In this document: positions 1 to 8,711 of the stretch, one piece after another | How the letters are laid out: each line of letters begins with the position of its first letter | How positions within the stretch are numbered: position 1 is the stretch's first letter | Assembly (NCBI GenBank): GCA_016748015.1 | Contig: JAAOMT010000009.1 | Coordinates: forward strand, 83,995 to 100,502 | Length of the DNA: 16,508 nucleotides | Source of the DNA: Geosiphon pyriformis | Taxonomy: Eukaryota > Glomeromycota > Glomeromycetes > Archaeosporales > Geosiphonaceae | Direction: 5' to 3' | The notes under the pieces: generated by a model | What the model was told of the DNA's origin: nothing | Seen by the model: the letters and a program-made list of their open reading frames with translations, nothing else | Databases searched by the model: none | Position numbers and translations under genes: made by a program

Positions 1-1776
1 ACCTTTATCACCTGGTTTGCCGTCAGCGCCATTAGTACCGTCAGTGCCGTTAGTACCGTTAGTACCGTCAGTGCCGTTAGTACCATCAATGCCGTTAGTA
101 CCGTTAGTACCGTCAGTGCCGTTAGTACCGTTAGTACCATCAGTACCATTAGCACCTTGAGGGCCTTTATCTCCTTGGGGACCCTTGTCTCCTTGGGGAC
201 CTTTATCACCTGGTTTGCCGTCAGCGCCGTTAGTACCGTCAGTGCCGTTAGTACCGTTAGTACCGTCAGTGCCGTTTGTACCGTTAGTACCGTCAGTGCC
301 GTTAGTACCATCAATGCCGTTTGTACCGTTAGTACCGTCAGTGCCATTAGTACCGTCAGTACCATCAGTACCATTAGCACCTTGAGGGCCTTTGTCTCCT
401 TGAACACCTTTATCACCTGGTTTGCCGTCAGCGCCATTAGTACCGTCAGTGCCGTTAGTACCATCAATGCCGTTTGTACCGTTAGTACCGTCAGTGCCGT
501 TTGTACCGTTAGTACCATCAGTACCATTAGCACCCTGAGGGCCTTTATCTCCTTGGGGACCCTTGTCTCCTTGGGGACCTTTGTCTCCTTGGGGACCCTT
601 GTCTCCTTGAACACCTTTATCACCTGGTTTGCCGTCAGCGCCATTAGTACCGTCAGTGCCGTTAGTACCGTTAGTACCGTCAGTGCCATTAGTACCGTCA
701 GTACCATCAGTACCATTAGCACCTTGAGGGCCTTTATCTCCTTGGGGACCCTTGTCTCCTTGAACACCTTTATCACCTGGTTTGCCGTCAGCGCCATTAG
801 TACCGTCAGTGCCGTTAGTACCATCAATGCCGTTATTACCGTTAGTACCGTTAGTACCGTCAGTGCCGTTAGTACCGTTAGTACCATCATTACCATTAGC
901 ACCTTGAGGACCCTTGTCTCCTTGAGCACCTTTATCACCTGGTTTGCCGTCAGCGCCGTTATTACCGTTAGTACCATCAGTACCATTAGCACCTTTAGGA
1001 CCCTTGTCTCCTTGAGCACCTTTATCACCTGGTTTGCCGTCAGCGCCATTAGTACCGTCAGTGCCGTTAGTACCATCAATGCCGTTTGTACCGTTAGTAC
1101 CATCATTACCATTAGCACCTTTAGGACCCTTATCTCCTTGGGGACCTTTGTCTCCTTGAACACCTTTATCACCTGGTTTGCCGTCAGCGCCATTAGTACC
1201 GTCAGTGCCGTTAGTACCATCAGTACCATTAGCACCTTGAGGACCCTTGTCTCCTTGAGCACCTTTATCACCTGGTTTGCCGTCAGTGCCGTTAGTACCA
1301 TCAATGCCGTTATTACCGTTAGTACCGTTAGTACCGTCAGTGCCGTTAGTACCATTAGTACCATCAGTACCATTAGCACCTTGAGGACCCTTGTCTCCTT
1401 GGACACCTTTATCACCTGGTTTGCCGTCAGCGCCGTTATTACCGTTAGTACCGTCAGTTCCGTTAGTACCATTAGTACCATTACCTCCTTGAGGACCCTT
1501 GTCTCCTTGAGCACCTTTATCACCTGGTTTGCCGTCAGTGCCGTTTGTACCGTTAGTACCATCAGTACCAATAGCACCTTGAGGACCCTTGTCTCCTTGA
1601 ACACCTTTATCACCTGGTTTGCCGTCAGCACCGTTAGTACCATTTATGCCATTAGTACCGTTAGTACCGTTTTTACCGTCAGTGCCATTAGTACCATTAG
1701 TACCATCAGTACCATTAGCACCTTGAGGGCCTTTATCTCCTTGAGGGCCTTTATCTCCTTGGGGACCTTTGTCACC
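1..1776 (-). repeat. Collagen-coding minisatellite with nested 9-bp and cassette repeats
   Basis: The coding repeat has two levels. The short unit is a 9-bp or 18-bp alternation encoding GTD/GTN triplets. The long unit is a cassette that opens with G-K-P-G-D-K, continues with GVQ or GAQ or GPQ, GDK, GPQ, GAN, and then a variable number of GTN/GTD triplets, closing with GAD or GTD. The GKPGDK block occurs 12 times in the window, with spacing from about 90 to about 210 bp. Synonymous differences (GGT/GGC, AAT/AAC) are spread among copies. The variable spacing suggests unequal crossing-over or slippage, so length differences between alleles are likely. Confidence 0.85.
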
Positions 1777-2001
1777 AGTAATGGCTTTGTCTACGCCTCT
1801 TTTCCAATATCGTTTTTCCTTTAAAGAAATGGTATCTATACTATTAATTCCCTTGACTTCACGTTTGCTAATGATTGATGTGGTATCTAATTTTGTAAAT
1901 GGTCTGGCTTTGAGGATTACGGGTATAGTTAGTGTCAAACTCAATAAAAATATGAAGGATCGGCCATTGCAAAGGTAACTTTTTTTTTTGGCCATTTTCA
2001 T
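1..2001 (-). CDS. Secreted collagen-like protein, N-terminal 667 codons (C-terminus beyond window)
   Basis: Read on the minus strand, the frame is open from ATG at 2001 to the left window edge. Residues 1-32 look like a signal peptide: a basic start (MKMAKKK), a hydrophobic core at about 16-30 (FIFLLSLTLTIPVIL), and cleavage probably near Ala32. Residues 33-75 form a polar linker with dibasic K46-R47, K63-R64 and K67-R68, possible proprotein-convertase sites. From Gly76 to Gly667 glycine falls at every third residue: 197 full Gly-X-Y triplets with no break. Common triplets are GTD, GTN, GAD, GDK, GPQ and GAN; proline occurs only in GKP and GPQ. The protein is probably secreted and extracellular, forming a triple helix. 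The only cysteine seen before the collagen domain is C11 inside the signal peptide, so trimer nucleation, if needed, must lie in the missing C-terminal part. The first in-frame ATG is at 2001, a second at 1995; an in-frame TGA lies upstream without another ATG. The family member is not recognised; Thr in X with Asp/Asn in Y is unlike classical fibrillar collagen. Confidence 0.88.
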   Translation of the reverse strand, partial: MKMAKKKSYLCNGRSFIFLLSLTLTIPVILKARPFTKLDTTSIISKREVKGINSIDTISLKEKRYWKRGVDKAITGDKGPQGDKGPQGDKGPQGANGTDGTNGTNGTDGKNGTNGTNGINGTNGADGKPGDKGVQGDKGPQGAIGTDGTNGTNGTDGKPGDKGAQGDKGPQGGNGTNGTNGTDGTNGNNGADGKPGDKGVQGDKGPQGANGTDGTNGTNGTDGTNGTNGNNGIDGTNGTDGKPGDKGAQGDKGPQGANGTDGTNGTDGTNGADGKPGDKGVQGDKGPQGDKGPKGANGNDGTNGTNGIDGTNGTDGTNGADGKPGDKGAQGDKGPKGANGTDGTNGNNGADGKPGDKGAQGDKGPQGANGNDGTNGTNGTDGTNGTNGNNGIDGTNGTDGTNGADGKPGDKGVQGDKGPQGDKGPQGANGTDGTDGTNGTDGTNGTNGTDGTNGADGKPGDKGVQGDKGPQGDKGPQGDKGPQGDKGPQGANGTDGTNGTNGTDGTNGTNGIDGTNGTDGTNGADGKPGDKGVQGDKGPQGANGTDGTDGTNGTDGTNGTNGIDGTNGTDGTNGTNGTDGTNGTNGTDGTNGADGKPGDKGPQGDKGPQGDKGPQGANGTDGTNGTNGTDGTNGTNGIDGTNGTDGTNGTNGTDGTNGADGKPGDKG

Positions 2002-2086
2002 GCAATTTAAATGTTTTAATATATAAATTAGCTGTTTCAAATTTCTCAAAGGTGAGATAATAGTTTTTCAATTACAAAATTCTTGG

Positions 2087-2095
2087 CTTTTTATA
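2087..2095 (-). promoter_or_regulatory. TATA-like box of the collagen-like gene
   Basis: The minus strand reads TATAAAAAG, close to the eukaryotic TATA consensus, 86-94 bp upstream of the ATG at 2001. Transcription starting about 30 bp downstream would give a 5' leader of roughly 60 nt. In such AT-rich DNA a TATA match can occur by chance; the distance and the trailing G make this one plausible. Confidence 0.4.
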
Positions 2096-2099
2096 AAGA

Positions 2100-3480
2100 A
2101 TTTTTTAATAAGAGACCCCACCATAAAACGAACAAATTTTATTTTGACAAAAATCTTTCTTCGAGATTTTTCTTTACATTTAATTAACCTTAAAGGTACT
2201 GTTAGTTTCAATAAATTAAAATTTATCAAAATAGAACTCAATTAAGATTTTATATTTTATATTTGTTGCATTAAAACGTAAGATCTGCAAATGGTAAGTC
2301 CTCAAACCGGTAAATGGGATATCTTTATTGTTGACTGCAAATTCTAAAAACTAATTCAACTCTTTTCTCGGGAAAATTTATTTGTACAATTAAGGTAAGA
2401 TACTTGAATAAAAAAAGTAATATTTCATTATCGAGCATCTAATTTTAAGGTTTTAGACAGGTAAGCTGGATTTCGTCATAGATGCCACGTTTTCAGAACA
2501 CTAGAATTTCTAGCTTCGAATCCAGATATTTGTAATACAAAGTAATAAAAAAACATTGATTATTTGAAGCCATTTTTCCAAAGACGTTCAAATTTTGCCA
2601 ATTTTCATTTGAGAATGGGAAGTATTACCTAAATTATATCGTCAACTAAAAGTTTTTTTATTTAATTAATAAATTTGATAATATATTGAACGGTAAAAGT
2701 TGAAATTCCTTATTAAAGTCCCATCAGGCTTAATAATAACCAAATGAATTAAAAGTACTGTGAAGCCGTTATTTTCATTTATTTGACAATATTTTGTCAT
2801 AAGTTACACAGAGAGCGTTTTTGACTTGAAAGAATCAAATTAATGGGAAATAGTCAATTCCCGGTTTTAGAAAGGGGGCATGGAAAAACACACTGATGAT
2901 ATTGGTTCGTTGCGTTTTATGAATACGTATTGTGATTAATTGGTTACGCACACGTATCGTAATTAATTTTTATTGTAGGAATTTTCTTCTACATTTGACT
3001 TAAAAGCCGAAAAATAAAATCAATTCAAGTTTTACTAAATATGAAAATATTTATGATTTTTTGCCAATAATTTTGCAATAAACTGTATTTATTAAAATCA
3101 TATCAATAACAAAATAAAAAATTCATTTATTAATTTTAACATTATTAATTTTACTTTATTTTGATATTAAAAAATATTATTTTGATATTGTAAAAAATTA
3201 TAATTATAAAATATATATATACCAAAATTTTTACCTAACAATTCATGTTAAACTTTTTATTTTGAATCTTTATTTTCATAATAATTGTTTAAAAGTTACA
3301 AATGAAATATATAAATTAAAATATATGTATTAAGTTTTTTAATTTCTTTGTTAAAATAATAATAAATTTATTATTTATCAATAAATCAATAATAAATTGC
3401 AGACTTTCATACTCTCAGAACTATACTTATTAGAAAATATTTTACAGTAATTAAAATTCAAATATTGTCTTTTAGAAAAA
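2100..3480. other. Intergenic, no gene seen
   Basis: Stops are frequent in the frames read here and no conserved motif was recognised. The part up to about 3000 is moderately AT-rich; after that it becomes extremely AT-rich. A TTCGAATCC match at 2514-2522 resembles a tRNA B box, but no cloverleaf forms around it. The 2925-2968 direct repeat is the only structured element noted. Confidence 0.5.
2925..2968. repeat. Imperfect 17-bp direct repeat upstream of the collagen-like gene
   Basis: ACGTATTGTGATTAATT at 2925-2941 recurs as ACGTATCGTAATTAATT at 2952-2968, with 15 of 17 bases equal and a 27-bp period. Both copies contain ATTA cores typical of homeodomain targets and an ACGTAT element. The repeat lies about 925 bp upstream of the collagen start and might be regulatory, but nothing else supports that. 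Confidence 0.4.
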
Positions 3481-4329
3481 TTAAAAAGTTCTATTATATA
3501 CAACTTTTTCTCTTTTATATTTTTATGATCACAATTAAAAAAAAAAAGCTATTGTTTTTAATAGCTTCAAAATTTACAAAGTCTTTTTAAAAGTAAAAAA
3601 ACTAAAAAGCACTTTTTTAAAGCATTCTTCTTAAGAATAAAAACACAAAACAGTATTTAGCTGTTAAAAAAGCACTTTTTTTAGCTTCAAGTAGAGTTTT
3701 CTTTATTTATAATTTTTTTAAGCAACTAACTAAGATCAGTTTTACTGTAATTGATACTATAATAAAAAGTTGTAATTACTTTTGAGCCACTTTTTTTATC
3801 TTTGCTTAAATGGCCAAAAAAGTTAAAAAACAATTTTTTTTCTTCTTTAAAAATACTGTTGCTAGTTTTTTAAGATATTTAAAAAAAGTATTTTTCATAG
3901 TACTTTTAAAGCATTATTTTTAATTTCTTCTTTTGTAAAAAATAAAATTTTTTTTAGTTTTTTTGTTGTTTTTACTAATTTTATTGCAACTGTATTAATT
4001 AAATGTTTTATCTCAATCTGGCTGTAAACAATAATTTCCTTTTTATTTTAGATAATAATCGTAATAACATATTTGTCAAAATTAATTCAAATTAGTACAT
4101 GATTGAATTGCTTAATATATTAAATTTTAATTAATTTTTGCTAGTTTTAAAAGCAAAGCAAATTATGTTTTTATGTGCAACTTTAATAAATTAACTTATT
4201 AAATTACTTAATTTTAAAGATTAAATTAATAAAATAAAAACTAAACCATTTTTTTTTCTGTTTTCTAAAAAAAATTACTGGTTTTGGATGTTTAAAACAG
4301 TTATTAGTTATTAAAAATATTTTGAATTT

Positions 4330-4539
4330 GTGGTTTCTGTTGTTATATTTGGTGGTTTTGCTAAAATTAAAATAATTTATGTAAAGACTATGTTTTATTC
4401 TATATTTGGTTTTATTAGTATAAAGTTGATTGCTAAAAACAATATTAGATTTTTTGGTAAGATTCTTAGTATTAAGTTAAAGTTTATATGTCTTTGGCAA
4501 CATATTATAAATCAATTCAAATATTCTAAAAAATTTTAA
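4330..4539 (+). CDS. Short AT-rich open frame in the left inverted-repeat arm, probably not a gene
   Basis: A 69-codon frame with only a GTG-type start, encoding a Phe/Ile/Lys-rich peptide (for example GGFAKIKIIYVKTMFYSIFG). After its stop the same frame stays open for 22 more codons. The strand is poor in C and has more T than A, which lowers stop frequency and yields hydrophobic residues by composition alone. The matching stretch of the right arm does not preserve the frame. It could be a relic of an element-encoded protein, but no family is recognised. Confidence 0.12.
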   Translation: MVSVVIFGGFAKIKIIYVKTMFYSIFGFISIKLIAKNNIRFFGKILSIKLKFICLWQHIINQFKYSKKF

Positions 4540-4892
4540 TCTTATTTTTGCTTACTCGTTTGTTCTGATAAAAAAAACAGTGTTTGGTTTTTTCTAGTTT
4601 TGTGTTAAAAAAAGTTAATTGTTTTTTAAAATACTTTCAAATCAGTTAATTAACTTTTTATTAAATTGTATTCTCTTTAAAATTAGTAATATAATTGTTA
4701 AAAAATGCAGTAAAGCATGGTAAATTTTAACTATTATTAAAAAGAGGTTGTTGTTATATTCAAGTTTTTAATAATAATATTACCAAAACTGATATTTTAA
4801 AAATTGTTATTTTTAATATAAAATCTTTGAATATTGTTATTGTTATAAATATCCAGTTTAAATTATTTGGTTTTAAACTATAAACCTGTTTT

Positions 4893-5084
4893 TTGTGTTC
4901 TTTTAAAGTTTTTTTTAAAAAATTATGTTTTATTCAAGATTTTTTTAATTGGTTTACTGGTTTAATATTATATATTAAAACTACTGATTTAATAGAGCTT
5001 ATTGAGTCTTTAGTAATCACAATTGCTTTTTTTAATACTAAAAAAGTCTTAAATAAGATTATTAATGCTAAATTTATTTTATAA
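4893..5084 (+). CDS. Short AT-rich open frame in the left inverted-repeat arm, probably not a gene
   Basis: A 63-codon frame with a non-ATG start, rich in Phe, Leu, Ile and Lys (for example FNWFTGLILYIKTTDLIELI). It lies on the same T-rich, C-poor strand as the frame at 4330-4539. No motif was recognised. Composition is enough to explain its length. Confidence 0.1.
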   Translation: MCSFKVFFKKLCFIQDFFNWFTGLILYIKTTDLIELIESLVITIAFFNTKKVLNKIINAKFIL

Positions 5085-5595
5085 TAATTTATATTACTTA
5101 TTTTAATAATTTAATTGGTAGTTTAATAAAAATTTTGCCAAATATAAGAGAAATTGTAATATGTATAAATTTAATAATAATAATAATAAAGATAAAGTAA
5201 AAAAACTTTTATTATATAAAAATACAGTAAAAAAAATTTTGTTTTTTTAAAATTTAGCAAAAAGTTTATCAATGTTTAGTTAAGTAAATTTGTTTATATT
5301 TTTATTAAAATTAACTTTATTGTTAGTAAAATGATTGCTAGAAAGTTATTTGCAGTTTTTAATTTAGTTTAGCGTAGTTTAACTTAAGTTTTAATAATAA
5401 ATTGTGTATAAAAAGCATGTAAATTACATTTAACATTAACTTTTAACAGTTATAGTTAATTTAATAATAGAATTATGCTTAATTAAAGCATATAAATAAA
5501 TAATATTAACATTTGAAAAATATTTCAAATTTTTAATTTTGTTTTAATTATTCAATTAATTTTGATTTTTAAATAATATTATAAATAAGTAATAG

Positions 5596-5775
5596 TTGGC
5601 TTTAAAAATTAGTGTTTTTATTGGTGTTAAAATACTTGGTATTGGTTTGTTTGAATTAAAACATTCGGTTTTTGCTGACATACATAGTAGGTTGAAATGT
5701 TTTTCTTGTGTAGTCGATTTTGTGGCTCAGACTTTTGTGCATAATAGGTTTGATATTGTATTTAACATGATATAG
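5596..5775 (+). CDS. Short open frame at the axis of the inverted repeat, function unknown
   Basis: Between in-frame stops lie 59 codons without an ATG before the end, followed after one TAG by 12 more open codons. The peptide is less biased than its neighbours and includes LFELKHSVFADIHSRLKC and FVAQTFVHNRFDIVF, with two Cys and three His. This is the GC-richest part of the 3.0-8.1 kb region and lies at the symmetry axis, so it may be the unique core of the inverted-repeat element. No family is recognised; a decayed coding fragment is the best reading. Confidence 0.22.
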   Translation: MALKISVFIGVKILGIGLFELKHSVFADIHSRLKCFSCVVDFVAQTFVHNRFDIVFNMI

Positions 5776-5950
5776 TACAGTTTTAACTGGCTTGAGTGGC
5801 TGGTTACATGTTAAAAATACGTAATTTGCAGCTGTTTGTAGGATGTTATTATTTTTTGTTTTAGTTAATAAATAAACTACACTTTATTACAGCATAATAA
5901 AATTAATAAATAAACAAATAATAATAATAATAATATTTAAATGTTTTATA

Positions 5951-6000
5951 AAAAAAATTCAATCTATTAAATCAAAATATTAGATTAGTTGAATTTTTTT
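5951..6000. repeat. Short hairpin-forming inverted repeat
   Basis: AAAAAAATTCAA at 5951-5962 is perfectly complementary to TTGAATTTTTTT at 5989-6000, and TCTA (5963-5966) pairs with TAGA (5981-5984) after a 4-nt bulge on one side. It lies off the axis of the large inverted repeat, so it is a separate local structure. Confidence 0.5.
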
Positions 6001-8109
6001 TAAAGATTTGTTTTTAAAAATAATAATTTTTATTATGTTTTAATAAAGTATAATTTTTTTCAAACTTATTTTAATTTCTATATAAAGTTAAATTATAATT
6101 TAAATTAGGTATTTTTTATATATTACCAATTATTTAGACTTATGTTAAAATTATATTAGGTTAACATAAAAAACAAAAAATCTTAATTTATTTAAAATAA
6201 TTTAAATTATTAATTTTAAAACAAATTTATCTAATCAAAGAATAATTTTTTTAACATTAAATTTAAACATTTAAAATCAATATTATTTATATTAGAAAAC
6301 CTTTTTATAACAAAAAACTTTTTACTATTTATGTTATTATAATCTATTATTATATATTTTTATAATATTAACAAAAAACTTAATTTAATTTTTTACAAAA
6401 GAAAACCAGATTTTTATTTTATTATTAAATTTATTTTTAATAATTAGCAAATATATAATAAATATTACTAAAAAGTTAATAAAATTAGCAATAAATTTAT
6501 TAATTAAACAGATTTCAAATTTGGACTTTTAATAAAACTAAATTTATTATTAAATATTAAAAAAACAGCAATTTAACATAATTATTAAATTAATTAACTA
6601 TTTTACAAAAAATTTTAACACAACAAAAAACTATATAATTAAAAGCAAATAATTCAAATTTTAACATTTATAACAAAATTAATACTTAAAATTTTTTTAT
6701 TAAATATAACATTTTTTTAAAATATTAATCTTAATAATAGTAACATTAAAAGTTTTTTTGAAGTTAAATTAACAATAACATATTTTTATTAATAATTAAA
6801 CTTAAAAATTTAAAGAATAAAACAAGTTTAACTATACATATTAGCAATTATATTATTAATCTTAAAAACAATATAATTAAACAAGAACAGTTTTAAAAAC
6901 TTTAAAAAATTTAAAATATACAATAAAACATTATTACAAATTAGCGAATTTTAAATTAATATTATTAATAAAAATGCTCAAAAAAATTTATAAAAGACTA
7001 TAACAATAAGAAACAAAATTTACAGAAAATTTAACAATTTAACTTAAAAAATTTTTGATAATTAATAATTGTTTTAAAATAATATTAAAATTAATGTTTA
7101 ATTTTTATTTTATTAATTCAATAATATAATTAAATAAAGTTATATGTTAAAACATAACTTGTTTTATTTCTAAAATTGGCAATAATTAACCAGAATTTAT
7201 TTTATTAAACAATATAGTTAATTGTTAATTCAAGTCAAATTTGTTAAATATGTTATTGTCGCTATTATTGAAATAAGAAAAAAATTATCGTTTATAGCCA
7301 AAAAGAATTAAGCATTAGTATTAATATAATAAAACTGGTAATAACACCAAAAAAACCAGAAAAAGCCAATGTTTTTTTTTAAAAAAATTGCTTCTAAATT
7401 GCTTTGGTCTTTTTAATTATTTAAACAATAATAGTTTGGCTACTATTTTTGATTGTAAGTTTTTGGGCTTTTAATAATAATAATAATAGTAACATTAGGA
7501 TTACTTCTAATAAACCACTTTAAAAAAACTTTGCAAAAAAAAAGTTTCATTTAAAAACAAAATTAGTGCTTTTTTAGCAGTTAAAAACTGTTCTCTTTTT
7601 TTATTATTTAAGAAAAGTATCTTTAAAAAGTACTGTTTAGCTGTTTTTATTGTTAGAAGGACTTTTTGAATAGCTGTATTGTTAGAAACTACAGAAAAAA
7701 TATAAGTCGCTTGTTTTTTTACTTTAAGTACAGTTATAAGAAAAAGGATTATATTATTTTTGCTTTTTTGTTTATTAAATAATATCTGTAAGTTTTTAAT
7801 TTATTATTCAATAAAAAAACACATATAATCAAATTTGAAATACAAAAATATTAACTTAATTATTATTAACAGTATCTTTATTTTAATATATAATTTATTA
7901 TTTCATTCATAAAAAATAAATAAAGAAAAATCTAAATTTTAAAAACAAGTTTTTAAATGAAATAACAATTTTAAATTTAATTAACTAAATAAATAATTGA
8001 TTATTGGCATAACTAATTTTACATTACAATATAAACAGAAATCTGAATTTTGTAATTTTTTTTGATACATAAACAATACAATCAACTTTGATTTTTTTGT
8101 TTAAATTAT

Positions 8110-8711
8110 TTTTTATTGTTTATTATTTGGTTTTTGTTGATAGAATTTTTATTTTTCTTATTGATACACAATTAACATATGGATTTTATGTTACAAATAG
8201 TGGTTATATGATTTTAATTTTATAGCTTTTTAATCATTTCGATACTAAGCAGATGTTTAAACAAATTAATGAGTTTAATAATTTTTTTAATATTGGTATT
8301 GAATGCTGTTTTCCCTAATATGTTTATAGCTTTGTTTACATTATTGTAAATACAATCAAAATCTATTTCAAATATAAATGAGAGGTTTTAATCTAATAAT
8401 AATGTTGAAAAACTTTGTTAGATTATTTCCAAAACATACATAATTATTTTTTAATTCTTCTAAAAGGTTGACAGTAATCAAAAAAAAAGCAAAATGCGAA
8501 ATTTATTTTGGGAAAAAAAGAATTTTAAATTGAAAATCTAAAATTGATAAATCGTTCAATAGCAAAAAAAATAATTTTACAAATGAATCACAGTTCCACG
8601 GAATTATATAATTAATATATTTTTAGAAAGGCATAAGTCACTCGATAATCAACTCGCAACGCTGCAACATTGAATTTACTAAATTTATTAACATAGGTTT
8701 GACAAAGAATT
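8110..8711. other. Intergenic, no gene seen
   Basis: AT-rich sequence between the large inverted repeat and the transposase fossil, with no open frame of note. AAATGAATC at 8581-8589 is the reverse complement of GATTCATTT at 9577-9585 and could mark the two ends of the fossil transposon, though nine bases in AT-rich DNA is weak support. Confidence 0.4.

Larger units (their letters stand above)
3540..7700. repeat. Large diverged inverted repeat (about 4 kb, arms 1.3-2 kb)
   Basis: The left part (about 3540 to at least 4900) aligns colinearly with the reverse complement of the right part (about 7700 down to at most 6380). Anchors: 3661-3676 with 7565-7580 (15 of 16 bases); 4020-4037 with 7282-7299 (16 of 18); 4063-4074 with 7246-7257 (12 of 12); 4224-4246 with 7096-7118 (22 of 23). 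The coordinate sums stay near 11240-11340, placing the axis near 5.63-5.67 kb. Many differences between anchors are transitions. The two arms also have opposite strand skew. Weaker similarity may extend out to about 3040 and 8110. No transposase or sharp terminus was recognised. It may be a fold-back transposon, two head-to-head copies of one repeat, or an inverted duplication. Confidence 0.72.

Noticed and set aside
185-385. A Pro/Val/Ser-rich plus-strand frame
   Set aside because: Another phase of the collagen minisatellite, without independent support.
157-1824. A 555-codon plus-strand open frame rich in Ser, Thr and Val
   Set aside because: It is the exact codon-register mirror of the minus-strand collagen frame. 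GGN, ACN, GAN and AAN codons give few stops when reversed, so openness is automatic. Only the minus strand gives a signal peptide plus Gly-X-Y periodicity.
1868-2071. A 67-codon minus-strand frame overlapping the collagen start
   Set aside because: It lies out of phase over the signal-peptide and promoter region; the collagen frame explains the DNA better.
2470-2540. tRNA-like B box TTCGAATCC
   Set aside because: The bases on each side do not form a T stem, and no A box or acceptor stem fits.
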